55,310 nucleotides of DNA from Desulfococcaceae bacterium HSG8 (GCA_030378015.1 JAUCGG010000007.1:1-55310), one strand, 5' to 3'. Counted from the stretch's first letter, positions 15,355-24,079 are shown. Program-made: numbers and translations. The notes: a model not told the origin generated them from the sequence alone.

Positions 15355-17085
15355 ATGGATCACCGGATTATATTAAATGACGCGTTTAAAAAATCCACTT
15401 TTGATCAGGATAAAATATTACCACCCGAAGATACTGTCAGGCTTTTCAAGGATAAATTGAAAAGCCTGGACCTTGATATTCTTGAATATACTGTAAGAAT
15501 TGACAATGGCAGACTGGGAATCCCGGTTTATTTCAGCAGTTGCGGCAAGGATGCGGCAGCAGTTACCGGGACCAAAAAGCAGATGGGTAAAGGCGGAACC
15601 CCCCACCAAGCCGAAGCCAGCGCGGTCATGGAACTGGTGGAGCGGTTCAGTTTTTTCAGTTTCAGCAAAAATCCCGGGAATTTTTTTGTGGAAAAATACA
15701 GCAGCCTGAAAGAAAAAGCCATCCCTTTCAACATGATTGCCCGGTCGGTTCATGATGATTCGGACGATCTGGAAATTACCCGGAAGATATTTGAAGACCT
15801 CCCCCTGAAATGGACCCGCGCCTTCAACCTTACCCGGGATGAAGAAATCCTGATTCCCTTTGACTGGTTCTTTACCATCAACGAGTTTAACGGCCCTTCG
15901 GCCGGTAACTGCCCTGAAGAGGCTCTGAGCCAAGGCATATGTGAGATAGTGGAGCGGCATGTGTCCTCCCTGGTAAGCCGGAACAGTATGAAAATACCGC
16001 TGATCCGCCCGGATTCGGCAACCGATCTGCTGGTGAAAGAGATGATACAGAAATACAGGGACACGGGGGTCACCTTCTGGCTTTCGGATTTTTCCCTGGA
16101 TATGGGAATTCCCTCCGTAGGGATGCTGGCCTTTGATCCCTCGACCTTCCCGGGAAAAAGTGAAATTGTCTGGACAGCGGGCACAACACCTGATCCCCAG
16201 AAAGCCCTGAGCCGGGCTATCACAGAGACTGCCCAACTGGCCGGTGATTTTAATACAGCCTCCAACTATGTGGCAAGCGGCCTCCCCAAGCTGAAAAACA
16301 TCAGTGAAGCCGAGTTCATCACTGACCCGGGAAACGAAATAAGCATAACAGACCTTCCTGATCTTTCAGACAATAATATAAAATCAGAAGTTCGGAACCT
16401 GATAGCCGCCCTGGCAAAAAAGGGGATGGAAGTAATTTCTGTCAATACCACGCATCCCCGGCTTGAAATACCGGCTTTTTATACCATCATACCGGGCGCT
16501 CATTTCAGGGAGCGGGCATTGGGAACCAGCGTGGGGATGTTTTCCGCCAAGCTGATTGCAGAAAACAGGCCCCCCGGGGAGGCAATCCCGGAACTCAGGA
16601 AGATCGAAGGGATGCTGCCCGGGAAATATTATATCAAATTTTATCTCGGATCATCCCACCTCTCCGTCAATGATCCGGAAACCGCGCTCCGGTATTATCA
16701 GCAGGCCCTTGACCTTGACCCCACGGAGCAGGATATTCCCAGCATTTATTCTTACATGGGAGTCTGCCTGAAGGACATGGGAGAATATCGCAGGGCCATC
16801 GAGGTACTCGCATCAGGTGAAAAGGCTGACTCGGAAAGGACAGATATCTGCAACCTGATGGGATTCTGTTATTTCAAGCTGGAAGAACATGAAAACGCTA
16901 TAGAATGCTTTAAGAAATCAATCCGGATTGATCCGAGTTCAGCCATTGACTATGCGAACATCGCTTCGAATTATCGGGATATGGGGGAAAAAGAAAAGGC
17001 CATCGAGTATTATGAAACAGCCCTGGCCATAGATCCCTCAATTGATTTTGCAAGAGATAACCTGAGCAGACTCAGGGAAGGATAA
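15355..17085 (+). CDS. YcaO-domain protein with C-terminal TPR repeats
   Basis: A 576-residue protein of the YcaO superfamily, ATP-dependent enzymes that activate amide backbones, as in azoline or thioamide formation and the accessory role of YcaO in ribosomal protein S12 methylthiolation. ATP-site segments are visible: EASAVMELVERFSF near residue 87, SQGICEIVERH near 192 and ALSRAITETAQLAG near 285. TPR repeats occupy about 433-575 (for example ETALRYYQQALDLDP, ENAIECFKKSIRIDP, EKAIEYYETALAIDP). The proline-rich PxPxP tail of azoline-forming enzymes is absent. GGAGGA precedes the ATG at good spacing. The next gene starts 4 bases after its stop, so they form an operon. No precursor peptide or partner E1-like gene is nearby, so a RiPP role is not supported. 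The S12-accessory type is the better guess. Confidence 0.85.
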   Translation: MDHRIILNDAFKKSTFDQDKILPPEDTVRLFKDKLKSLDLDILEYTVRIDNGRLGIPVYFSSCGKDAAAVTGTKKQMGKGGTPHQAEASAVMELVERFSFFSFSKNPGNFFVEKYSSLKEKAIPFNMIARSVHDDSDDLEITRKIFEDLPLKWTRAFNLTRDEEILIPFDWFFTINEFNGPSAGNCPEEALSQGICEIVERHVSSLVSRNSMKIPLIRPDSATDLLVKEMIQKYRDTGVTFWLSDFSLDMGIPSVGMLAFDPSTFPGKSEIVWTAGTTPDPQKALSRAITETAQLAGDFNTASNYVASGLPKLKNISEAEFITDPGNEISITDLPDLSDNNIKSEVRNLIAALAKKGMEVISVNTTHPRLEIPAFYTIIPGAHFRERALGTSVGMFSAKLIAENRPPGEAIPELRKIEGMLPGKYYIKFYLGSSHLSVNDPETALRYYQQALDLDPTEQDIPSIYSYMGVCLKDMGEYRRAIEVLASGEKADSERTDICNLMGFCYFKLEEHENAIECFKKSIRIDPSSAIDYANIASNYRDMGEKEKAIEYYETALAIDPSIDFARDNLSRLREG

Positions 17086-17089
17086 AAAG

Positions 17090-18436
17090 ATGGGCAGATT
17101 CCCTTTTTTTCTGCTGTGCTTTGTAACTGTCATTTCCTGCTTTCCGATGTCACTGTATGCAGATGATCAGGCAGTCACCCTGAACAGGATGGCGGAATTA
17201 TATCGCGTAGTCGGCGAGTATGACAAAGCTGAATCCATGTATAAGCTTGTGCTCTCAATTGAGGAAAAGATTTACGGACCCGAACATGCAAGGGTAGCTG
17301 CAACATTGAACAATCTCGCGCTGGTGTATGATTCACTCGGAGACGCTGATCGCGCCGAGCCTCTTTACAGGCGATCCCTCACTATCAGGGAAAAGGTTTA
17401 CGGCCCGGATCACCCGGATGTGGCGGTGACGCTGAAACATATGGGAGGGCTGTATGATTCGCTCGGCGAGTATGCCAGGGCCATGACCTTTTATCATCGC
17501 GCTCTCGGGATTGATGAAAAGCTTTACGGCTCCGAGCATATGGATGTTGCTATGGATCTTGGGAATCTGGCGTCCGTATATCACGCACTCGGAGAGTATG
17601 CCCGGGCAGAATCTCTCTATAAGCGCACATTGGCAATGGAGAAAAAGATTCGCGGCTCGGAAGATTCCTTTGTTGCGGCAACTATAAGCAACTTGGCAGG
17701 ATTATACCATATTATAGGAGAGTATGCCAGAGCCAAGCCATATTATCACAGGGCCCTGGAAATCAAGGAAAGAATTTACGGCTCCGGGCACAACCGGGTG
17801 GGAATCATTTTGTATAATCTCGGGGAACTGAATTTTCAACTGGGAAAATATGATCAGGCTGGTTTCCTTTACCGCCGGGCACTGACAATTGCTGGGATCA
17901 ACGATATGCCCGAATTACGATGGCGTGTGCAGGACGGTCTGAGCTACCTTCTCGGCCATCAGGAATATCCTGACGTGGCAATCTTTTTCGGCAAATATGC
18001 GGTGAATACGATCCAGGAACTGGGCGACAATATTTCTCCGATGGAAAAAATGTTACAGCGGCATTCCCTCACAAATCAGGAGAATGTTTATAAAACTCTT
18101 GAAGGTCTTCTGACGGAACAGGAGAGGTTTTCCGAAGCCCGGGAGATGGCTCTGATGCTCGGAAACAGGGAAGATGCAGGGAAAACAGATGCCCGTCCTG
18201 TGAAATGCTCGTTTAACGCCACTGAACAGGCTTATGCAGACCGTTATGTGAAAATCAGTGCGAAACTGACAGCCATCGGAAAACAACTATCTGAAATCCA
18301 GGAAAAAAGGAAAAATGAAATGACCCGGGCAGAGCAGGCGAGGCTGAACGAGAATCTTACCGATATCCGAAAGATATTTAATGAATACCTGATTGAACTC
18401 ACAACAAATAAATTACAAACTCCAAATCCCAAATAA
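17090..18436 (+). CDS. Exported kinesin-light-chain-type TPR protein; probable TPR-CHAT protein lacking its CHAT domain
   Basis: A 448-residue protein with a signal peptide (MGRFPFFLLCF through SLYA) and six 42-residue TPR units (for example VAATLNNLALVYDSLGD, AEPLYRRSLTIREKVYG). Residues 290-440 match the connector that in TPR-CHAT proteins lies between the repeats and the peptidase (ENVYKTLEGLLTEQERFSEA, then a coiled region with MTRAEQARL). The CHAT domain itself is missing: the protein stops at LQTPNPK, where the DNA turns into CAAATCCCAAAT and TTTCACG repeats. This suggests loss of the 3' end. It is translationally close to the YcaO gene. Without the peptidase it could still be a scaffold. 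Confidence 0.8.
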   Translation: MGRFPFFLLCFVTVISCFPMSLYADDQAVTLNRMAELYRVVGEYDKAESMYKLVLSIEEKIYGPEHARVAATLNNLALVYDSLGDADRAEPLYRRSLTIREKVYGPDHPDVAVTLKHMGGLYDSLGEYARAMTFYHRALGIDEKLYGSEHMDVAMDLGNLASVYHALGEYARAESLYKRTLAMEKKIRGSEDSFVAATISNLAGLYHIIGEYARAKPYYHRALEIKERIYGSGHNRVGIILYNLGELNFQLGKYDQAGFLYRRALTIAGINDMPELRWRVQDGLSYLLGHQEYPDVAIFFGKYAVNTIQELGDNISPMEKMLQRHSLTNQENVYKTLEGLLTEQERFSEAREMALMLGNREDAGKTDARPVKCSFNATEQAYADRYVKISAKLTAIGKQLSEIQEKRKNEMTRAEQARLNENLTDIRKIFNEYLIELTTNKLQTPNPK

Positions 18437-18445
18437 ATCCCAAAT

Positions 18446-18470
18446 CACGTTTCACGTTTCACGTTTCACG
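18446..18470. repeat. Short TTTCACG heptad array
   Basis: Three to four tandem copies of the 7-base unit TTTCACG fill the gap between convergent genes and touch the end of the sensor kinase gene. The same unit is found at about 26868-26890, 27405-27425 and 27682-27790. Confidence 0.6.
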
Positions 18471-19854
18471 CATCAAAATGAATTTCAATACAAAGCCCAT
18501 CTTCCGAGTTAACCGCTTTTATTTTCCCCCCGTGTCTCTCGATGATTTTTCGAGTGATGGCAAGTCCCAGACCTGAGCCTTGCCCCTCGGTTTTCCTGGG
18601 GCGATAAAACGGCTCGAATATCTTTTCAAGGTCCGCTTCAGAAAGCGCGGGGAAGGTGTTTGAAATACGAATGATAATATCGCTGTTTTCGGATCGCATG
18701 ACAACACTCACCCTGCCATTCTGCGGCGAAAACTTGACCGCATTATCCAATATATTTGAGATCGCGGTACGAATTTCTTCCCTGTCGCCGGATAAAGAAA
18801 CCCCGTCAGACAGCTCGCTTGTGATAATCAGTTTTTTTACTTCCACCGGGGAGCGGAAACGCTCGATAAGTTCGCTGATCAGTTGTTTCGGATCAAATAT
18901 ATCATGTTTAAGAGGCTGCTGCCGGATATCAGGCTTTGAAAGGCTCATTATACGTCCGATGAGGTGATCAAGTTCCTCCACATCTTCCCCGATATCTTCC
19001 AGCCGGGTGTTTATAAGCTCATCGTCAAGGGATTCCAGGTGATCTCCGAGAAGCTCCGACGCTATTCGTATCCTGGCAAGGGGGCTTCTGAGTTCATGGG
19101 AGAGGTTGGCGGTAAGTTCCCTGCCTCCCCTGATCATCTGCTCCAGCTTGTCAGCCATGCGGTTAAAGGATTGACCCAATTCCGCGATCTCATCCTTGCC
19201 CGGGATATCAGCCCGGTGAGACAGGTCTCCTTGTGCGATTCTGAGAGCCGACGCATTAAGATGCCTGACCGGGTTGGTGATGCGCCTTGATATCGGAATG
19301 ATCAGAAGCGCGATGACAATCCCGATGGTGAGAAGCCCCAGGGCAAAAGCCCCGTGGTGAATATCTTTCCCCTTGAATCGGAAAAAAACATGAAGCGTTG
19401 CATCCTCGGCCTGGCCCGTGTCAATATTTACAGAAGCATAGTTCAGGCGATGTTTTTTATCGGAAAACCAGCATACTCCGGAGTTCTGCCCCGGTGATAT
19501 GGGTCGGGGATCAATTCCTGCCATATCTTCCGGAATACTCCCGTCAAAGGATTTTATAAGGTGCTTTCCTTCCCGGGATGTCAGCCAGACCTTTGCACCG
19601 TGGGTATTGCCCAGGAACCGTATCAGGTCAGCCAGGGGTTGATTTCTGGCAAACGGTATCCGAGGCTCGGCTCTGATTTTATCCTCGACATATGCTTTGG
19701 CTGTCAGCATTTTTGCAATGGTAAATCTTTCCAGCCTGGAGTGAAATATCCTTCCGGCAGTCACCACAAACAGACCGAAAATCATGATTTCGGTGACAAT
19801 CAGCACCAGTGCGAAGGAGATCAGTATTTTTATGTAAAGTCTTCCGGGTTTCAT
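18466..19854 (-). CDS. Sensor histidine kinase, CpxA-like
   Basis: A 462-residue membrane sensor kinase. Transmembrane helix 1 lies at about 8-32 and a periplasmic sensor region at about 33-165. Helix 2 (ALGLLTIGIVIALLIIPIS) is followed by HAMP to about 235. The phospho-acceptor box NLSHELRSPLARI has its His near residue 250. The ATPase domain shows N-box NILDNAVKFSPQ, FEPFYRP and GSGLGLAITRKI. The start at 19854 overlaps the regulator stop by 4 bases (ATGA), so the pair is translationally coupled and transcribed leftwards from the regulator promoter. With the Spy/CpxP-like gene on the other side it forms a Cpx-like envelope-stress module. Orthology to E. coli CpxA itself is not claimed. Confidence 0.88.
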   Translation of the reverse strand: MKPGRLYIKILISFALVLIVTEIMIFGLFVVTAGRIFHSRLERFTIAKMLTAKAYVEDKIRAEPRIPFARNQPLADLIRFLGNTHGAKVWLTSREGKHLIKSFDGSIPEDMAGIDPRPISPGQNSGVCWFSDKKHRLNYASVNIDTGQAEDATLHVFFRFKGKDIHHGAFALGLLTIGIVIALLIIPISRRITNPVRHLNASALRIAQGDLSHRADIPGKDEIAELGQSFNRMADKLEQMIRGGRELTANLSHELRSPLARIRIASELLGDHLESLDDELINTRLEDIGEDVEELDHLIGRIMSLSKPDIRQQPLKHDIFDPKQLISELIERFRSPVEVKKLIITSELSDGVSLSGDREEIRTAISNILDNAVKFSPQNGRVSVVMRSENSDIIIRISNTFPALSEADLEKIFEPFYRPRKTEGQGSGLGLAITRKIIERHGGKIKAVNSEDGLCIEIHFDA

Positions 19855-20552
19855 TTTTCGTCCGCGAACATATACCCCCTTCCCCATACAGTCCTGATCC
19901 GGTCTTTTCCACGGGGGTGTGCGGAAAGTTTGGATCGGAGTTTGCTGATATGCACGTCAATGCTGCGATCAAATGCCATGTAATCCCTTCCCCTGCCAAG
20001 GGACATTAGCTGGTCCCGTGTAAAAACCGTATTGGGCCGGGACATCAGCACTTCGATCAGGTCGAATTCCGCAGAAGAAATCGGAATTACTGTATCTTCT
20101 ATCTCTATTGTGCGCCTGGCCCTGTTCAGCACGATACCGGCAGCCCTAAGCTCCGTTTCTTCCCCGGGCTTATCCTTTGCGGGGTCAGCGTGGATTCTCC
20201 GGAAAACCGCTTTTATGCGCGCGAGCAGTTCTCTCGGATTGAAAGGCTTGGGAACATAATCGTCGGCCCCGAGTTCCAGTCCCACTATCCTGTCCGTGTC
20301 CTCACCCTTTGCTGTCAGCATGATCACTGGCAATCCGGATATCTTACGAATATCCTTTAAAATATCCAAACCATCGCGATCCGGCAACATGATATCGAGG
20401 ATGACCATATCGGGCCCTTTTTTTTGTATGGTTTCCATCACCCGTGATCCGTCTGCCAAGGCTGTTATTGAAAAGCCGTATCCTTCAAGGTATTCGGTCA
20501 GAAGCTTTTGCAACTTGCTGTCATCATCCACTAAAAGTACATGCCTGTCCAT
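19851..20552 (-). CDS. OmpR-family response regulator, CpxR-like
   Basis: A 233-residue regulator. Receiver domain: VLLVDDDSKLQKLL at the start, phospho-Asp in DMVILDIMLPDRDGLD near residue 53, LTAKGEDTDRI and the conserved Lys in DDYVPKPFNPRELLARI. Winged-helix effector domain at about 135-230 with LTxxEF-like SSAEFDLIEVLM and SIDVHISKLRSKL. The start at MDRHVLLVDDD is chosen because the extra 14 upstream residues have no family counterpart. The gene is divergent from a Spy/CpxP-like gene, with a repeated TGTAAA-type site just upstream. Expected target: its own operon and probably that chaperone gene. Confidence 0.88.
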   Translation of the reverse strand: MDRHVLLVDDDSKLQKLLTEYLEGYGFSITALADGSRVMETIQKKGPDMVILDIMLPDRDGLDILKDIRKISGLPVIMLTAKGEDTDRIVGLELGADDYVPKPFNPRELLARIKAVFRRIHADPAKDKPGEETELRAAGIVLNRARRTIEIEDTVIPISSAEFDLIEVLMSRPNTVFTRDQLMSLGRGRDYMAFDRSIDVHISKLRSKLSAHPRGKDRIRTVWGRGYMFADEK

Positions 20553-20574
20553 AGCTGATCCTGTTTTTTTCAGA

Positions 20575-20627
20575 TTTTTACATTTTCTTAACATTTTTTT
20601 ACATTCGCAACAAACATTTTTTACAAG
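20575..20627 (-). promoter_or_regulatory. Repeated TGTAAA operator upstream of the CpxR-like gene
   Basis: On the - strand four T-G-T-A/T-A-rich words occur: TTGTAAAAA, then ATGTAAAAAA, ATGTTAAGAAA and ATGTAAAAATC. The last three are about 11 bases apart, one helical turn. OmpR/CpxR-type regulators bind direct repeats with 10-11 base period (CpxR: GTAAA-N5-GTAAA). The position, 25-75 bases upstream of the regulator start in the divergent gap, fits autoregulation. Seen: the repeats. Inferred: the binding protein. Confidence 0.5.
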
Positions 20628-20715
20628 TCCGAGGTATGTTGGCAGCCAGACAAGGGGATGAAAAACATTTTTTTAAACAACTCGGCAGTCATAAGTTCTC
20701 TGAAGCCGCTGTTCA

Positions 20716-20800
20716 AAGTCCCTCTTTTTTAAAGGGGGATTTAGGGGGATTTCAGTAGCTTGAGGAAAATCCCGGGGGGGACATTTACAAAGGGGGGAGT
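20716..20800. repeat. C/G-tract repeat in the divergent gap
   Basis: AAAGGGGGATTTAGGGGGAT and AAAATCCCGGGGGGG with ACAAAGGGGGGAG are degraded copies of the family seen at about 2297-2393 and 45365-45405. The rest of the gap between the regulator and the Spy-like gene, 20628-20871, holds no other recognisable element apart from an AAAGGAGG ribosome site at about 20858. Confidence 0.45.
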
Positions 20801-20871
20801 TTCCGGATGAGTCATTTCAGCTACTTATGATAACTTACGACTCACGAGTAAACAACAAAAGGAGGTAAATT

Positions 20872-21375
20872 ATGGAGTGGAAAAAAGTTACAGAGTCAAA
20901 AAAGGTAAGAGTGATTACAGTCATCGGTGTGGCACTTATGCTGGTCATCGGCGGGGCAGTTGTTATCGGCGCTCATACTGACGGGTTCTCGTGCGGAGCC
21001 TTCCGGGGGCATCATGGCGGCAAATTCCACGAGAATTTTCTTGCCCATATAGATGAGCGTGTGGAAGCCTTTAATCTGTCCGAATCCCAGACGGAGGGTT
21101 ATAAAGCGATTCGGGAAAAGATCAGCTCGGAGATGGCGTCACATGCGGAGAAACGGAAACAGTTTATCAGCGATATCAGCGGCGAACTGGATCAGGATAG
21201 CCCGAATGGAGAAAAGATCGCTGAAATGCTTAGACAAAAGGCAAACGAAGTGCCTGAAATGGCCTCGGTACATATCGGTTACATACTGGAGTTTTATAAC
21301 CTGCTCGATGACGAACAGAAACAACAGGTAACGGAGAAAATCCGGGAGCGGCTTGCCGGGTGTCAGGGGATATAA
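20872..21375 (+). CDS. Spy/CpxP-like periplasmic stress protein
   Basis: A 167-residue protein with one N-terminal membrane helix or uncleaved signal (VITVIGVALMLVIGGAVVIGA), a His-rich patch (FRGHHGGKFHENF) and a helical body. The LSESQ at about residue 70 stands for the LTxxQ motif of Spy/CpxP-type proteins, and LDDEQKQQV near the C-terminus is a second copy, as expected for this hairpin-shaped family. Family members are ATP-independent periplasmic chaperones or modulators of the CpxA sensor. The location, divergent from a CpxA/CpxR-like pair, supports this. A strong AAAGGAGGTAAATT ribosome site precedes the ATG and a clear terminator follows. Confidence 0.8.
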   Translation: MEWKKVTESKKVRVITVIGVALMLVIGGAVVIGAHTDGFSCGAFRGHHGGKFHENFLAHIDERVEAFNLSESQTEGYKAIREKISSEMASHAEKRKQFISDISGELDQDSPNGEKIAEMLRQKANEVPEMASVHIGYILEFYNLLDDEQKQQVTEKIRERLAGCQGI

Positions 21376-21394
21376 GCATAATGCCTGTCTGAAG

Positions 21395-21437
21395 GAGTGC
21401 GAAAGATAAGTAAAGCAATCTTTTGCACTCTTTTTTT
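21395..21437 (+). terminator. Rho-independent terminator of the Spy-like gene
   Basis: A 13-base stem (GAGTGCGAAAGAT against ATCTTTTGCACTC, one G-U pair) with a 10-base loop is followed at once by seven T. It lies 20 bases after the stop codon. Confidence 0.85.
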
Positions 21438-21650
21438 CCGGGTTAAACATCCGTTTTTAACTTTTATGAAAGCCCGCGGACAACGGAGTTCCAAACTTTC
21501 AGTCAGGCATAGCGTAAGTTACTCGTTCACAGACTCTGCCCGGGAATGCATTCCGCAAGGCTCTGCCTTGCAAAACATTTCGCTTAACCAGCCGGTTTTA
21601 AGGTGAAACACGAGGCAGAGCCTCCTATGATGCATTCCCAGGCGGAGCCT

Positions 21651-22131
21651 AGTACACCAAGACATAAATTCGTACACAGTTAAAAACGTCATATGCCCGT
21701 ATCAGAGGGGACTGACGGGCTTAAAAAGTGTGTACGAACTTGTGACTTGCAGTACTAGTACAGCAAGGCATAAATTGGTACACAGTCTGAAAACACCATA
21801 TGCCGGGCGTATTTACAAGTCAGGGGAGTGATTTTCAGTCCCGGAGGGACGACTGAAAACAGCCCGGCAATTCATTGCCGGGTGAGTATTCCGGATCATC
21901 ACGTCCCGCAGGGACGGCTGAAAAAAAGCTTTTCAGTCGTCCTGCGGGACTGAAAAAAACGGGGACATCCGCCCCGGCAATAAATTGCCGGGCTGTTTTC
22001 AGTCGTCCCTCCGGGACTGCTCCCCTGAGGGTAGCGTAATCTTTCAGATTGCGCCGGAAGGAACAGACGCAATCTGAAAGATTACGCTACAGGCTTAAAA
22101 AGTGTGTACGGACTTCTGCCTTGGTGTACTA
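21651..22131. repeat. Nested palindromic repeats in a 900-base gene-free stretch
   Basis: An outer inverted pair, GTACACCAAG plus ATAAATTCGTACACAG at the left and AAGTGTGTACGGACTT plus CCTTGGTGTAC at the right, frames the region. A second left-type end lies at about 21766. Inside are copies of CAGTCCCGGAGGGACGACTG-type and CCCGGCAATNNATTGCCGGG palindromes. At 22034-22086 there is a strong hairpin of CGTAATCTTTCAGATTGCG and its complement. A small frame at 22225-22344 (39 codons) follows but is not convincing as a gene. Confidence 0.6.
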
Positions 22132-22304
22132 GGCGGAGCCTGGGAACGAGAAGTTTTTACTTTTTAGGAATGCGCCCTCTCGCATTGTCGCAAAGAGAAA
22201 GGAGAACTATGCATACAACACGTTATGATTTTTGATAATTTTGATGAACTGGTGAAAAATGAAGAGAACAGCGTAACCCCGCATAAGAGAGAACCCCCGC
22301 GCTC

Positions 22305-23720
22305 CTATACGCTGAAAAACTCCCCTGGCCTTATCACCCTGTAAAAATAACCGGATGCTGTGAGGTTTCTTGTAGGGCTGCTTCTCGAAATCAGAACTTT
22401 CTGAACGGTTTTCTTTCTGAATTTTTTTCTCAGGATTTCTGCTTTTCTTTCAACATCTTTTATAACATCCATACCCACAGGAGCCAGTGAATATTTCATC
22501 TCGCATAATGTTATCACATTATCTTTCCTGTCAAAAAGGAGGTCTGCCTGAACCCCTGATTTATTTTTCCCGTGAGCTTCAAAATAGGGTCCGAAAGAAA
22601 ATTCGATCCCCGGGAAGCCTAAAATACTGCTTATTTTACCGGCATGGTCCATGCATAGATACTCAAAAGCCAGACCCATCCATGTATTAAATGAACTGCC
22701 CTGCATAATCCGGGCAAAAAGCCCCTTATGGACACCTGATCTGATTTTTTTTAAATTCGGCAGGATAAAAGAAAAATAAAAACGCAGATACGGATCTGAA
22801 AGCCTGTATTTCAGCAGACGGGAGTTATGCCCCTTATGAAACGGTGTGGATGATGAAATAAAGCCTGCTGATTCAAGGTTGTTCAGTTGTTTTGTCAGTC
22901 CGCCGCCCAGATCAACCCGGGCTTTTTCCGCAATCTGACCCCGGAAAAGGCCGTAGGGATGCTCTGCAAGCACCCTGACAATTCTTTCGTATTCAGGGTT
23001 TTTTCCGAAATGACTGATAAATATCCGGTCATACTCATTTGTCAGATAGCCTGTTTCCGAAAATCCGAGCTCTTCCAGGGCAATATACAGGGACGTTTTT
23101 TCCCTGATAATATCCAGATACTTGGGAACACCGCCCAGGATCATCTGCGATTCAATGACTTCGGTTTCACCTTTGTCCCTTAACATCTTCTGTGTGTCCG
23201 GAAGCAGGAACCCTTTCAGATGAATGACAAGTTCTGTTCTTCCATATAATGCGCCGGATTTTAATACTTTGTTTATCATAAATGAGGCAATGGAGCCGCA
23301 AAGGATAAGCGTTGTCCCTTTTATCTTTGAGATATAGATATCCCACACCATTTTCAAGTCTGCGACAATCTCCCTGCGGTAATTCGCCATCCACTGGAAC
23401 TCATCAAAAGCAACATGCGCCGGGTTGTGTTCCAATTCTTCAAAGAGCAGCATGAATGCCTCACGCCATGTTTTTATTTTCCGGATTTCTGCTCTTTTAC
23501 AGGACTGATGATGCAGTTGGAACATGAAACTGTCTATCTGATCCTGTTTTGGCCTGTTTTCAAGGCCCTCGAAAATCAGCACCTTTTCCTTTTCAAATGC
23601 CTTTTTTATAAGCTCGCTCTTCCCGATTCGCCGCCTGCCATATATCACACCGATCAGGGACTTTTCCGATTTGATAATGTTCTGAAGATGCCGCAGTTCT
23701 TCTTTTCTTCCTGTAAACAT
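22305..23720 (-). CDS. Archaeal-type AAA ATPase with DUF234/nuclease-like C-terminus
   Basis: A 471-residue ATPase of the group found mostly in archaea and in large-genome bacteria. It begins MFTGRKEELRHL. Walker A (YGRRRIGKSEL) is near residue 30 and Walker B (HVAFDEFQW) near 100. After a winged-helix section, the C-terminal 110 residues match DUF234, a PD-(D/E)XK-like fold: the Asp in QADLLFDRKDN and the E-x-K in CEMKYS are preserved. Function is unproven; such genes are often treated as mobile or defence-related. It stands alone, with a good promoter and a palindrome over the -35 box upstream. It is distantly related to the three ATPases at 28931, 36849 and 52892. Confidence 0.85.
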   Translation of the reverse strand: MFTGRKEELRHLQNIIKSEKSLIGVIYGRRRIGKSELIKKAFEKEKVLIFEGLENRPKQDQIDSFMFQLHHQSCKRAEIRKIKTWREAFMLLFEELEHNPAHVAFDEFQWMANYRREIVADLKMVWDIYISKIKGTTLILCGSIASFMINKVLKSGALYGRTELVIHLKGFLLPDTQKMLRDKGETEVIESQMILGGVPKYLDIIREKTSLYIALEELGFSETGYLTNEYDRIFISHFGKNPEYERIVRVLAEHPYGLFRGQIAEKARVDLGGGLTKQLNNLESAGFISSSTPFHKGHNSRLLKYRLSDPYLRFYFSFILPNLKKIRSGVHKGLFARIMQGSSFNTWMGLAFEYLCMDHAGKISSILGFPGIEFSFGPYFEAHGKNKSGVQADLLFDRKDNVITLCEMKYSLAPVGMDVIKDVERKAEILRKKFRKKTVQKVLISRSSPTRNLTASGYFYRVIRPGEFFSV

Positions 23721-23750
23721 ATTCGCTCCGTTTTTTTCCTATAATATCCT

Positions 23751-23791
23751 ATTTTATTAATATAGGGAAAATTGTCAATAAATATTTTCCC
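23751..23791 (-). promoter_or_regulatory. Sigma-70-type promoter with overlapping palindrome
   Basis: On the - strand: TTGACA (23773-23778), a 16-base spacer and TAAAAT (23751-23756), about 30 bases before the ATPase start. GGGAAAAT at 23765-23772 and ATTTTCCC at 23784-23791 form an inverted repeat centred on the -35 box, a plausible repressor site, perhaps for the ATPase itself or an unlinked regulator. Confidence 0.6.
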
Positions 23792-23856
23792 TGTAATTAC
23801 AAAATTTGATGATATAGGGGAAAAATATCCTCTTGATCTTAGTTCGAGACCATACA

Positions 23857-24005
23857 GGCTCGGCTCGACAAATCCGAGCCATGTCAGGCGGGGATTTGCC
23901 AATCCCCCGCGAGCAACAGGGAACCGCGAGCAGGGAGCGGCAGGAGTGTCTCGGATTGACAAATCCATGGGCAAAAGAGGTTCGGATTTGCCAATCCAAA
24001 CCGAG
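23857..24005. repeat. Double-hairpin repeat, GATTTGNCAATC family
   Basis: Contains CGGCTCGACAAATCCGAG, GGGGATTTGCCAATCCCC, GGATTGACAAATCC and CGGATTTGCCAATCC, with CGAGCAACAGGG and GAGCGG edges. It fills most of the gap between the ATPase promoter and the end of the CHASE2 kinase gene. Confidence 0.75.
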
Positions 24006-24079
24006 CGGTGGTTATTACCGAAACAAACATATCCGACGGCGCTGCGTCATGAGCGTCACCGACAATCCCGATGATTCTT

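Noticed and set aside
15101..15376. Short gene before YcaO as a possible RiPP precursor
   Set aside because: It shows a polytopic-membrane-protein patch, no leader/core arrangement, and overlaps the YcaO start. The YcaO lacks the azoline-type C-terminus.
22225..22344. 39-codon frame on + strand
   Set aside because: No recognisable motif, overlaps the end of the ATPase gene, and the preceding GGAGAAC fits a different short frame that stops after eight codons.
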